This document shows, piece after piece, positions 1-5,654 of a stretch of DNA of 5,654 nucleotides (position 1 is the first letter of the stretch; each line of letters opens with the position of its first letter). The DNA comes from Natronohydrobacter sp. Lineage in GTDB: Bacteria > Pseudomonadota > Alphaproteobacteria > Rhodobacterales > Rhodobacteraceae. Position numbers and translations under genes: made by a program. The notes beneath the pieces are model-generated. The model saw only the letters and a program-made list of their open reading frames with translations. It ran no database searches and was not told the DNA's origin. The stretch is taken from assembly GCA_007117255.1 (NCBI GenBank), contig SKGU01000106.1:1-5654 (forward strand), read 5' to 3'.

Positions 1-695
1 ACATTGTCTTCCAGCCCGGTGCGCGTATGTCCGCCCCGCGCAATCGCCCATTCATTGACCTTGATCTGTGCCGCGCCCACCCCCGCCGTGCACCATAGCG
101 CATCGGGTGCAAAGCGGCCCAGCGTTTCGATATAGATGTCCAGAATGCGTTCATCTGCGATCATGGCATTCTTCACGCCCATCACGAATTGCACATAAAG
201 CGGGCGTGGCAGGCGTCCGTCCTCGGCCATCTTCGCAGCCTGAATGATATGGCTCAGATCAAACGCCTCGATTTCCGGGATGACATCATATTTGCGCATC
301 TCAGCCGCAAGCCAATCGACCAGATCAGGCGGGTTTTCATAGACGCGGTTGGGAAAGTTGTTCGACCCCACAGTCAGCGAGGCCATATCAGGCCGCAACG
401 GCAGCATACCCCCGCGCGCGGCCCCCGCACCAGAGCGCCCGCCGGTCGAGAACTGGATGATCATTCCGGGGCAATGCGTCTCGATCCCTTCTTTCAGCCG
501 CGCAAATTTTTCCGGGTCCGAAGACGGCGTCTGATCGTCATTGCGCACATGGCAATGCGCGATCACCGCGCCCGCTTCAAAGGCTTCGTGCAGGCTTTCA
601 ACCTGTTCGGCCACAGTGATCGGCACCGCCGGGTTATTGGCCTTGGTCGCCACAGAGCCGGTAATCGCCACGGCTATCATGCAGGGTTTGCCCAT
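1..695 (-). CDS. BKACE-family (DUF849) beta-keto acid cleavage enzyme, 3' end off the window
   Basis: The first 231 codons of a gene that runs off the left edge; the reading frame is open throughout. The protein starts MGKPCMIAVAITGS and shows the marks of the beta-keto acid cleavage family (3-keto-5-aminohexanoate cleavage enzyme, Kce, and relatives). These are AHCHVR with zinc-ligand histidines H47 and H49, QFSTGG around residues 81-86, PEIEAF at 140-145, and GGHTRTGLED at 221-230, where E229 would be the third zinc ligand and R225 and D230 are catalytic-type residues. The family condenses a beta-keto acid with acetyl-CoA to give acetoacetate and a new CoA ester, in the cytoplasm. Aligned from memory to Kce, the Glu that binds the substrate amino group (E14) falls on V15 here, so aminohexanoate is an unlikely substrate; the real one cannot be read from the sequence. 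An AAGGG ribosome site lies 6 nt before the ATG, inside the end of kdsA, and only 3 nt separate the two genes, so it is probably the last or a late gene of the kds operon. Family assignment is firm; function is open. Confidence 0.9.
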   Translation of the reverse strand, partial: MGKPCMIAVAITGSVATKANNPAVPITVAEQVESLHEAFEAGAVIAHCHVRNDDQTPSSDPEKFARLKEGIETHCPGMIIQFSTGGRSGAGAARGGMLPLRPDMASLTVGSNNFPNRVYENPPDLVDWLAAEMRKYDVIPEIEAFDLSHIIQAAKMAEDGRLPRPLYVQFVMGVKNAMIADERILDIYIETLGRFAPDALWCTAGVGAAQIKVNEWAIARGGHTRTGLEDN

Positions 696-698
696 CTT

Positions 699-1514
699 TT
701 ACCCTTTCGCCAGATCGTCAAATGCCTTGAGCCGCGCCAGAAGCCCGGCCATCTGGTCAAGCGGCACCATGTTCGGCCCGTCACTGGGCGCACGGTCCGG
801 GTCTTCATGTGTCTCGATGAACAGCCCCGCACAGCCCACGGCCAGCGCCGCGCGTGCCAGGGGCGCCACGAATTCGCGTTGCCCGCCCGAACTTGTCCCC
901 TGTCCGCCAGGTTGTTGCACCGAGTGGGTCGCATCAAAGATCACGGGGTAGCCTGTAGCAGCCATGACCGGCAGACCGCGGAAATCCGACACCAGCGTAT
1001 TGTAGCCAAAGGACGTGCCGCGTTCGCACAGCATGATCTGATCATTGCCGGTTGACGCCACTTTCGCCGCAACATTTCCCATATCCCAAGGGGCCAGAAA
1101 CTGCCCCTTCTTGATATTGATCACGCGTCCTGTTGCCCCTGCTGCCAGCAAGAGGTCCGTCTGACGGCACAGAAAGGCCGGGATTTGCAGCACATCGCAG
1201 ACTTCCGCTGCAGGCGCGCAATGACCCGGCTCATGCACATCGGTCAGCACCGGGCAACCGAATTCCGCGCGGATCGTCGCCAGCACTTCCAGCCCCTTTT
1301 CCATGCCCAGACCGCGCCTTCCGGACAGGCTGGAGCGGTTGGCCTTGTCGTAGCTCGCCTTGAAAATGAACGGGATGTTCAGCCCCGCGCAGATCTCCAT
1401 CAGCGCCCCCGCGATCCGGCGCGCATGATCAAGCGATTCCATCTGACAGGGACCAGAGATCAACGCAAAGGGCCGGTCATTGCCGATGGTGAAATTTCCC
1501 AGTGTGACGCTCAT
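699..1514 (-). CDS. kdsA: 3-deoxy-8-phosphooctulonate synthase (KDO-8-P synthase), metal-dependent type
   Basis: Condenses phosphoenolpyruvate with arabinose 5-phosphate to KDO-8-phosphate, a cytoplasmic step towards the KDO sugar of LPS or capsule. The 271-residue protein is close to family length (E. coli 284). Landmarks: SGPCQMES at 20-27, KASYDKANRSS at 52-62, LTDVHEP at 90-96, QTDLLLAAG at 118-126, INIKKGQF, CERGTSFGY, FDATHS ending at 198, FIETHEDP and SDGP near 244-247. C23, H197, E234 and D245 fit the four metal ligands of the metal-dependent class typified by Aquifex KdsA; the E. coli metal-independent enzyme has Asn at the Cys position. I chose the ATG at 1514 over an in-frame ATG at 1520. 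At 1514 the start forms an ATGA overlap with the kdsB stop and has GAGGG 6 nt upstream, whereas at 1520 that GAGGG touches the start codon. The gene sits between kdsB and the BKACE gene in one apparent operon. No KDO-8-P phosphatase (kdsC) or arabinose-5-P isomerase (kdsD) is in view. Confidence 0.96.
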   Translation of the reverse strand: MSVTLGNFTIGNDRPFALISGPCQMESLDHARRIAGALMEICAGLNIPFIFKASYDKANRSSLSGRRGLGMEKGLEVLATIRAEFGCPVLTDVHEPGHCAPAAEVCDVLQIPAFLCRQTDLLLAAGATGRVINIKKGQFLAPWDMGNVAAKVASTGNDQIMLCERGTSFGYNTLVSDFRGLPVMAATGYPVIFDATHSVQQPGGQGTSSGGQREFVAPLARAALAVGCAGLFIETHEDPDRAPSDGPNMVPLDQMAGLLARLKAFDDLAKG

Positions 1515-2305
1515 TCCCATCCCTCACGTTGCAAGACAGCCTCGATCCGGGCCACATCTTCGGGGTTGTTCAACTCCCAGAACTCGCGCCCCTGTGCTTC
1601 GACTTCGACGCAGGTCACGGGCAAACCATTGTAAAGGAAGCGAAGCTGCTCCAGCCCTTCCAGGTCTTCAAGCGTGCAAGGGCCAGCGGCCATATAGGTG
1701 GCCAGCGCATCCGGTGTGTAGGCATAAACGCCGACATGGTGGAACGCGGGCACCTGCTCATCCGCATCATAGATGCGTCCTGTAAAGGGAAGCACTTCCT
1801 TCGAGAAATAGAGGGCATTCCCGCGCGCATCCATCACCGCAGTGGTGCCGCCCACGCGGCCCGCACGGCGGTCTTCCATGAAACGCGCATGGGTTTCCGG
1901 CGTCAGGCGCAGCACTGGTGTCGCCATCTGCGCGCCAGCCTTAACCGCGTCAATCAGGCTTGAGACGAACCACGCGGGCGTCAGTGGCGCATCGCCTTGC
2001 AGGTTGACGACCACCTTCGGCGCGATCCCCAGACGCGCCACCGCATCGGCGCATCTTTCGGTGCCGTTGGCACAATCCACCGATGTCATCACCACCTGCG
2101 CGCCAAAGCTTTCCGCTGCCTGCGCGATCCGGTCGTCGTCAGTGGCAACAAACACCGCATCCACACCGGCCACATCGCAGGCCGCGCGCCAACTTCGCTC
2201 GATCAATGTGCGGGTTGTGCCCGACGCCCCGCGCAATCCCACCAACGGCTTGCCCGGATAGCGCGACGACGCGTAGCGCGCCGGAATCACGATCACATGT
2301 TCCAT
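1511..2305 (-). CDS. kdsB: 3-deoxy-manno-octulosonate cytidylyltransferase (CMP-KDO synthetase), divergent form
   Basis: Activates a 3-deoxy-octulosonate with CTP to the CMP-sugar used for surface glycan assembly. The 264-residue protein opens with the nucleotide-binding signature of the family, VIPARYASSRYPGKPL (residues 6-21), followed by VATDDDRI (53-60), NGTERCADAV (80-89), NLQGDAPLTP (101-110, D105 a likely Mg ligand), ALYFSKEVLPF (164-174), HHVGVYAY (189-196) and LEQLRFLYNG (218-227). It is about 16 residues longer than E. coli KdsB. Two canonical motifs are altered: QGDEP reads QGDAP, and the usual GVDTPEDL near the C-terminus reads ELNNPEDV, putting N246 where an Asp ligand normally sits. 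The frame is open upstream to 2377, but the ATG at 2305 matches the family N-terminus and has AGGAG 7 nt upstream. The start overlaps the stop of the preceding small ORF by one base (TGATG), and the stop overlaps the kdsA start (ATGA), pointing to translational coupling. Family firm; the exact sugar substrate is less certain because of the motif changes. Confidence 0.92.
   Translation of the reverse strand: MEHVIVIPARYASSRYPGKPLVGLRGASGTTRTLIERSWRAACDVAGVDAVFVATDDDRIAQAAESFGAQVVMTSVDCANGTERCADAVARLGIAPKVVVNLQGDAPLTPAWFVSSLIDAVKAGAQMATPVLRLTPETHARFMEDRRAGRVGGTTAVMDARGNALYFSKEVLPFTGRIYDADEQVPAFHHVGVYAYTPDALATYMAAGPCTLEDLEGLEQLRFLYNGLPVTCVEVEAQGREFWELNNPEDVARIEAVLQREGWE
1521..1525 (-). promoter_or_regulatory. 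ribosome binding site that decides the kdsA start (GAGGG)
   Basis: GAGGG lies 6 nt upstream of the ATG at 1514 but directly abuts the alternative ATG at 1520, which favours the shorter kdsA start and the ATGA overlap with kdsB. Confidence 0.7.
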
Positions 2306-2604
2306 CAGATCACTCCTGCGCGCTGGTCGATATTCTGCATGATCAGCACCTGCGGCCTGTCGCAATCCCCGCTGCAAAGCAGTGCCGCCTGCAGCGCGAT
2401 TCTGCTCTGGCGCGCCGAGGACATCAGCATAACCTGCATGGGCCTGCTGGCGTCAAATCGTGGAAATGCGCGCTTTGCGGTCGTCAATTCACCCATCTGC
2501 GCGATCCGTGCGGCGCCCGCAGCCAGCGGGCGAAAGCGCGCCGGATCTGCCCACCCGACGCGCCGCATATCGTGCTTTTGGCCTATGGCCTGCAATTCGC
2601 TCAC
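2305..2604 (-). CDS. hypothetical small protein, first ORF of the kds cassette
   Basis: A 99-codon ORF starting with GTG (VSELQAIGQ, first residue read as Met) that I do not recognise. It has no evident signal peptide, long hydrophobic segment or known motif. It is Arg-rich and basic overall, with Met-rich stretches (QVMLMSS) and two cysteines in CSGDC near residues 78-82. Support for coding: its TGA overlaps the kdsB ATG by one base (TGATG), the kdsB ribosome site lies inside its last codons, about three quarters of its codons end in G or C, and a candidate promoter lies a short distance upstream. Against: several arginine codons are of rare type (AGA, AGG, CGA), the start is GTG with only a moderate GGGA-type ribosome site, and no family comes to mind. 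Upstream of the GTG the frame stays open to a stop at 2671-2673 without an ATG. An internal ATG at 2568 could give an 87-residue version. It could also be only a leader ORF that passes ribosomes to kdsB. Confidence 0.5.
   Translation of the reverse strand: MSELQAIGQKHDMRRVGWADPARFRPLAAGAARIAQMGELTTAKRAFPRFDASRPMQVMLMSSARQSRIALQAALLCSGDCDRPQVLIMQNIDQRAGVI
2313..2317 (-). promoter_or_regulatory. ribosome binding site of kdsB (AGGAG)
   Basis: AGGAG lies 7 nt upstream of the ATG at 2305, inside the last codons of the preceding small ORF. It fixes the kdsB start at 2305 rather than the longer open frame to 2377. Confidence 0.8.
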
Positions 2605-2646
2605 CTGTATCCCGTCCCTTGCCGCCGCGTTCCCGTAGCCTTGGCA

Positions 2647-2674
2647 GCTACAGGATTGCCGCGCGCAAAGTCAA
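2647..2674 (-). promoter_or_regulatory. candidate promoter of the small ORF-kdsB-kdsA-BKACE operon
   Basis: On the minus strand TTGACT (2674-2669) matches five of six bases of a sigma-70 type -35 box. After 16 bp it is followed by TGTAGC (2652-2647), a weak -10. A start near 2640 would leave a leader of about 36 nt before the GTG at 2604. The -35 begins five bases after the tpa stop codon, and I see no terminator between, so some read-through from tpa is possible. Strong -35 with weak -10 is common in alphaproteobacteria; the call rests on pattern only. Confidence 0.45.
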
Positions 2675-2678
2675 CTGA

Positions 2679-4061
2679 TCAGGCCGCCGACACCTCGGTC
2701 AGTGCACCGTCAATCGCGGCTGTGATCGCGTCGATATCGGCCTGTGTGGCGATCAGCGCGGGGCTGAGGCAAAGCGTGTTGTTGAACCCCGGCAGCGAGC
2801 GGTTGGTGACACCGATCATCACGCCACGCGCCATTGCGCCCGCCACGACCGCACGCGCGGTGGCTTCGGGCACCGGGTCGCGGCTGTCGCGGTCAGAAAC
2901 CAGCTCTACCCCCCAGAACAGACCCTTGCCGCGCACATCACCGATCATCGGGTGTTTTTCTTTCAGCGCCAGCAGATTGGCTTCCATCCGCGCGCCCATT
3001 GCCAGAGTGTTGTCCAGCAAACCTTCATCCTCGATGATGCGCATGTTCTCGATTGCGGCAGCAGGGCCAGCGGTGCAGCCGCCGAAGGTCGAGATATCGC
3101 GGAAATAGCCCAACGGATCGCTGGCATCATCCTTGAACATATCGAACACGGCTTCTGTCGTGACTGTGCAGGAAATCGCGGCATAGCCCGACGCCACACC
3201 CTTCGCCATGGTCACGATATCGGGCTGAATGTCGTAATTCTGATAGCCGAACCATTTGCCAGTCCGTCCAAGACCGCAGACCACCTCGTCAATGTGCAAG
3301 AGCACGTCATACTTGCGGCAGATTTCCTGTACGCGCGGCCAGTAGCCTTCGGGGGGGACAATCACGCCACCGCCTGCCGTGATCGGTTCCAGCACGATGG
3401 CGCCCACGGTTTCCGGGCCTTCGCGCAGGATCACTTCCTCGATGGCATCAGCGGCACGGCGGCCATAATCCGGGCCATCCCATTGCGCGCGATATTCCAG
3501 ACAATGCGGCACCGGGATGAAGCCTTCGGGGAAGGGGCCATATTGCGCCGCGCGTTCGGGCTGGCCGCCGGAAGCCAGTGTCGCAATCGTGGTGCCGTGA
3601 TAGTCGCGCTCGCGAAACAGGATCTTCCATTTGCCGCCACCGTGCTTGCGCTGGGCGATCTGGCGAACCATTTTATAGGCTTTCTCATTCGCCTCTGATC
3701 CCGAATTCGAATAATAAACCCGGCTCATCCCCGGCATCTTGTCGATCAGCATTTGCGCGAACACCGCGCCGGGGACCGTGCCCATGGCCCCGGCAAAGAA
3801 GTTCAGCTTCACCAGTTGGTCGCGCACGGCATTGGCGATGCTTTCGCGGCCATAGCCCACATTCACGGTCCAGACCCCGCCGGATACGGCATCAATGAAT
3901 TCCCGCCCTGCGGCATCCCAGACGCGCAGGCCCTTTCCTTCAACGATCACGCGGGGATCGACAGTCTCAAATGCTTTGTGCTGGGTCAGATGGTGCCAGA
4001 CATGGGCACGGTCTGCCGCAACAACGGCGCTGAGATCATTCTGGAAAGACAGGTCATTCAT
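2679..4061 (-). CDS. tpa: taurine--pyruvate aminotransferase
   Basis: A cytoplasmic PLP-dependent class III aminotransferase that moves the amino group of taurine to pyruvate, giving sulfoacetaldehyde and L-alanine, the first step of taurine dissimilation. The 460 residues closely follow Bilophila Tpa as I remember it: HVWHHLTQHK near the N-terminus, DAVSGGVWTVNVGYG, MPGMSRVYYSNSGSEANEK (PLP phosphate region, about 110-127), RDYHGTT (Y154 likely stacks on PLP), EPITAGGG, HIDEVVCGLGRTGKWFGYQ (D258 should bind the pyridine nitrogen), DIVTMAKGVASGY (K287 the Schiff-base lysine), RDISTFGGCT and GDVRGKGLFWGVE. Length and landmarks are complete. The frame is open up to a GTG at 4073, but I prefer the ATG at 4061, which has GGAG 6 nt upstream; a stronger AGGAGG further up is 13 nt from the GTG, too far for normal use. 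Divergent from the TauR-type regulator. Xsc, the usual next enzyme, is not downstream; the KDO operon follows instead. The close match to Tpa and the TauR neighbour favour this over other omega-transaminases. Confidence 0.93.
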   Translation of the reverse strand: MNDLSFQNDLSAVVAADRAHVWHHLTQHKAFETVDPRVIVEGKGLRVWDAAGREFIDAVSGGVWTVNVGYGRESIANAVRDQLVKLNFFAGAMGTVPGAVFAQMLIDKMPGMSRVYYSNSGSEANEKAYKMVRQIAQRKHGGGKWKILFRERDYHGTTIATLASGGQPERAAQYGPFPEGFIPVPHCLEYRAQWDGPDYGRRAADAIEEVILREGPETVGAIVLEPITAGGGVIVPPEGYWPRVQEICRKYDVLLHIDEVVCGLGRTGKWFGYQNYDIQPDIVTMAKGVASGYAAISCTVTTEAVFDMFKDDASDPLGYFRDISTFGGCTAGPAAAIENMRIIEDEGLLDNTLAMGARMEANLLALKEKHPMIGDVRGKGLFWGVELVSDRDSRDPVPEATARAVVAGAMARGVMIGVTNRSLPGFNNTLCLSPALIATQADIDAITAAIDGALTEVSAA

Positions 4062-4195
4062 GGCAGACTCCACACGTTCGAGTTAGCCTCCTACATCGCC
4101 CGAACCGCAGGAAGATAATATATCCAGAATGTCATTTCCCTAATGCCAGTTTTACCCTAAGCTGCGCCCGAATCCGTTCAGAACAGGGGCAAGTC
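4062..4195. promoter_or_regulatory. divergent tpa-tauR control region
   Basis: The 134 bp between the tpa and tauR starts are more AT-rich than the flanking genes and contain the paired repeats described separately. Reading towards tpa, the probable -10 is TATATT (4122-4117) or TATTAT (4120-4115). The matching -35 position (CATTAG) does not resemble the consensus, as expected for an activator-dependent promoter. This would give a tpa leader of roughly 45-50 nt. Towards tauR I see a good AGGGG ribosome site (4185-4189, 6 nt spacing) but no clear -10/-35 pair. A 9-bp palindrome GTTCAGAAC lies just before it at 4176-4184, of unknown meaning. Confidence 0.7.
4119..4149 (-). promoter_or_regulatory. 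probable TauR operator: two CTGG-N3-TA direct repeats, 22-bp period
   Basis: On the minus strand CTGGCATTA (4149-4141) and CTGGATATA (4127-4119) are direct repeats whose starts are exactly 22 bp apart, about two helical turns, so a dimer would meet both on the same DNA face. From memory, the Rhodobacter capsulatus TauR site is a direct repeat with consensus CTGGACYTAA, which also fits CTGG-N3-TA. The distal repeat covers the tpa -35 position and the proximal one overlaps the -10, so the placement suits a regulator acting on tpa. It may also serve autoregulation of tauR. A second, different repeat, TTAGGG twice at 17-bp spacing, is interleaved. Confidence 0.65.
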
Positions 4196-5654
4196 ATGGC
4201 GATTGCTGTTGAATCATTCTTGCTTGATCCGCTCTCTGAAGGCTCGCTTCAGCATCGGATCAGGCAAATGGTGGCCGAAGGCATCCTGTCGGGACGGTTG
4301 CGTGCGGGCGAACGCATGCCATCCTCGCGCAAACTCGCGGCGCATCTGGGCGTCAGCCGGATCACGGTCACGCTGGCCTATAGTGATCTTGTTGCCGATG
4401 ATTTCCTTTATTCCGAGGGGCGTTCGGGCTATTTCGTCTCGCCCACAGCGCCCCAACCCGCTGCGCCGCCCCAGCGCCCCGATCAGGCGCAGGTCGATTG
4501 GCCGCGGCTTCTGGGCCATCGTCCCGCCGCCGAAGACCTTAATCGCGGCAAGCCGCGCAACTGGCGCGATTACCGCTTTCCTTTCATCTACGGGCAGGCC
4601 GACCCCAGCCTGTTTGATCACGCCAACTGGCGGCTGTGCATGATCCAGTCGCTGGGGCTGCGCGATTTCGACCGCATGACCGATGACCAGTTCGAACAGG
4701 ATGATCCCGGCCTTGTCGAATATATCGCGCGCCACTCGCTGCCGCGTCGGGGCATATTGGCCCGGCCCGAAGAAATTCTTGTGACGCTTGGTGCGCAGAA
4801 TGCATTGTGGCTGGCCGCGCAATTGCTGCTGAACCAACGCCGCGCCGCGGTGATCGAAGAGCCGGGCTATCCGGGTCTGCGCGCGATCCTGACCCAGACG
4901 CGCTGCCGCCTTGTGCCAGTGCCAGTGGGCGCGCAGGGGCTGGTCGCCAGTGACTTGCCCGCGGATCTGGATGTTCTGTTCTGCACGCCAAGCCACCATT
5001 GCCCGACCGGCGCGACCATGCCGCTTGAGGAGCGTCAGGCGCTGCTGTCGACGGCTGAAGCGCAGGATTTCCTGATCGTCGAGGATGATTACGAATTCGA
5101 GATCGCGCAGGGCCGCGCCCCATTGCCTGCGCTGAAATCATTGGACCGCTCTGGCCGCGTCATCCATATCGGCAGTTTCTCGAAATCGCTGTTTCCGGGC
5201 TTGCGGCTGGGCTTCATGGTTGGCCCCGCGCCCTTCATCGCGGAAGCGCGGGGCCTGCGCGGCACGATCCTGCGGCACCCGCCGGGCTTGCTGCAACGTG
5301 CCGCCGCGCGATTCCTGTCGCTGGGGCATTACGATGTGATGCTGCGCCGCCTGTCGCGCAGTTTTGCCGCCCGCCGCGAGGTGATGCTGGCCGCGATTCG
5401 CGCCGAAGGGCTGATCATTGCGGGTGCGCGCGACGATGGTGGCTCCAGCCTGTGGATGCGCACGCCTGAGGGCGTCAGCGCGACGGCGCTGGCCGAGCGC
5501 TTGAGGGACGAAAGCGTGCTGATTGAACGGGGTCTGCCGTTTTTCGGTGCGCAGAATGCCCCCGACTGCTTTTACCGCATCGCCTATAGCTCGATTCCGT
5601 CTGAGCGCATCCCCGAAGGCATTGCCAGAATTGCCCGCGCCACACAGGCGCTTG
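4196..5654 (+). CDS. tauR: TauR-like MocR/GntR-family PLP-dependent regulator of taurine genes, 3' end off the window
   Basis: 486 codons are visible and open to the right edge; the family is usually about this length, so little is missing. An N-terminal winged helix of the GntR type spans about residues 12-82: RIRQMVAEGIL, GERMPSSRKLAAHLGVSRIT as the recognition region, then the wing EGRSGYFVS. A Pro/Gln-rich linker (83 to about 105) leads to a fold-type I aminotransferase domain. That domain has YGQADPSLFDHANW, LVTLGAQNAL, IEEPGYPGLRA, CTPSHHCPTGATMP, VEDDYEFE and GSFSKSLFPGLRLGF, in which K330 should form the Schiff base with PLP. Proteins of this type sense PLP adducts and amino substrates and act as activators, often repressing themselves. 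The name TauR rests on the divergent tpa gene and the CTGG-N3-TA repeats between them; the fold alone would only say MocR. The start ATG has AGGGG 6 nt upstream. PLP-binding residues look intact. Confidence 0.88.
   Translation, partial: MAIAVESFLLDPLSEGSLQHRIRQMVAEGILSGRLRAGERMPSSRKLAAHLGVSRITVTLAYSDLVADDFLYSEGRSGYFVSPTAPQPAAPPQRPDQAQVDWPRLLGHRPAAEDLNRGKPRNWRDYRFPFIYGQADPSLFDHANWRLCMIQSLGLRDFDRMTDDQFEQDDPGLVEYIARHSLPRRGILARPEEILVTLGAQNALWLAAQLLLNQRRAAVIEEPGYPGLRAILTQTRCRLVPVPVGAQGLVASDLPADLDVLFCTPSHHCPTGATMPLEERQALLSTAEAQDFLIVEDDYEFEIAQGRAPLPALKSLDRSGRVIHIGSFSKSLFPGLRLGFMVGPAPFIAEARGLRGTILRHPPGLLQRAAARFLSLGHYDVMLRRLSRSFAARREVMLAAIRAEGLIIAGARDDGGSSLWMRTPEGVSATALAERLRDESVLIERGLPFFGAQNAPDCFYRIAYSSIPSERIPEGIARIARATQAL

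Noticed and set aside
189..1055. A 288-codon plus-strand open frame
   Set aside because: It runs antisense across both the BKACE and kdsA genes, whose frames carry clear family motifs; the translation is Arg/His-rich shadow sequence.
2635..2651. Inverted repeat GTAGC-7 nt-GCTAC near the tpa end
   Set aside because: Only a 5-bp stem and no T-run on either side, so not a credible intrinsic terminator; it overlaps the candidate -10.
2083..3108. A 341-codon plus-strand open frame spanning kdsB, the small ORF and tpa
   Set aside because: It crosses three minus-strand genes, has low-complexity composition, and has no family motif.
4073..4098. ATG-TAG start-stop pair and GTG start at 4073 in the tpa leader
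   Set aside because: The start-stop pair is likely chance; the GTG lacks a ribosome site at proper spacing, while the ATG at 4061 has one.
4076..4105. GTTCG/CGAAC inverted repeat around AGGAGG in the tpa leader, possibly a ribosome-site hairpin
   Set aside because: A 5-bp stem with a 20-nt loop is too weak, and the AGGAGG is not at a usable distance from either tpa start.
4214..4999. A 261-codon open frame on the minus strand opposite tauR
   Set aside because: It lies antisense to the well-conserved tauR frame, shows no recognisable motif, and is explained by the high GC content, which makes stops rare.

Overview
The window is GC-rich and tightly packed. It looks like a fragment of an alphaproteobacterial chromosome, most likely from the Rhodobacteraceae (Rhodobacter/Roseobacter relatives). 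The evidence is gene content only: a taurine:pyruvate aminotransferase next to a divergent MocR-type regulator resembling TauR, and KDO-synthesis genes. No 16S gene or other marker is present, so the taxonomy is inference.

Right half (about 2679-5654): a taurine catabolism locus. tpa (minus strand) and tauR (plus strand, cut by the right edge) diverge from a 134-bp intergenic region. That region holds two direct repeats of the form CTGG-N3-TA, exactly 22 bp apart, lying over the probable tpa promoter. TauR is a PLP-binding GntR/MocR regulator expected to switch tpa on when taurine is available. Tpa transfers the taurine amino group to pyruvate, giving sulfoacetaldehyde and alanine. The usual next enzyme, Xsc, is not next to tpa here and could lie beyond the right edge or elsewhere.

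Left half (1 to about 2674): a compact minus-strand cassette. A candidate promoter (TTGACT, 16 bp, TGTAGC) starts five bases after the tpa stop codon. Then come an unrecognised 99-codon ORF with a GTG start, kdsB, kdsA and a BKACE/DUF849 enzyme gene cut by the left edge. The junctions are TGATG (1-nt overlap), ATGA (4-nt overlap) and a 3-nt gap, so all four are probably co-transcribed and translationally coupled. KdsA makes KDO-8-phosphate and KdsB activates KDO (or a related 3-deoxy sugar) with CMP for surface polysaccharide. KdsB is divergent at conserved motifs. The BKACE enzyme has its zinc ligands, but its substrate is unknown and its tie to KDO chemistry is unexplained.

I see no RNA genes, mobile elements, CRISPR arrays or convincing rho-independent terminators. 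The most unusual part is the cassette made of the small ORF, divergent kdsB, metal-type kdsA and BKACE. Everything else reads as well-understood metabolism.
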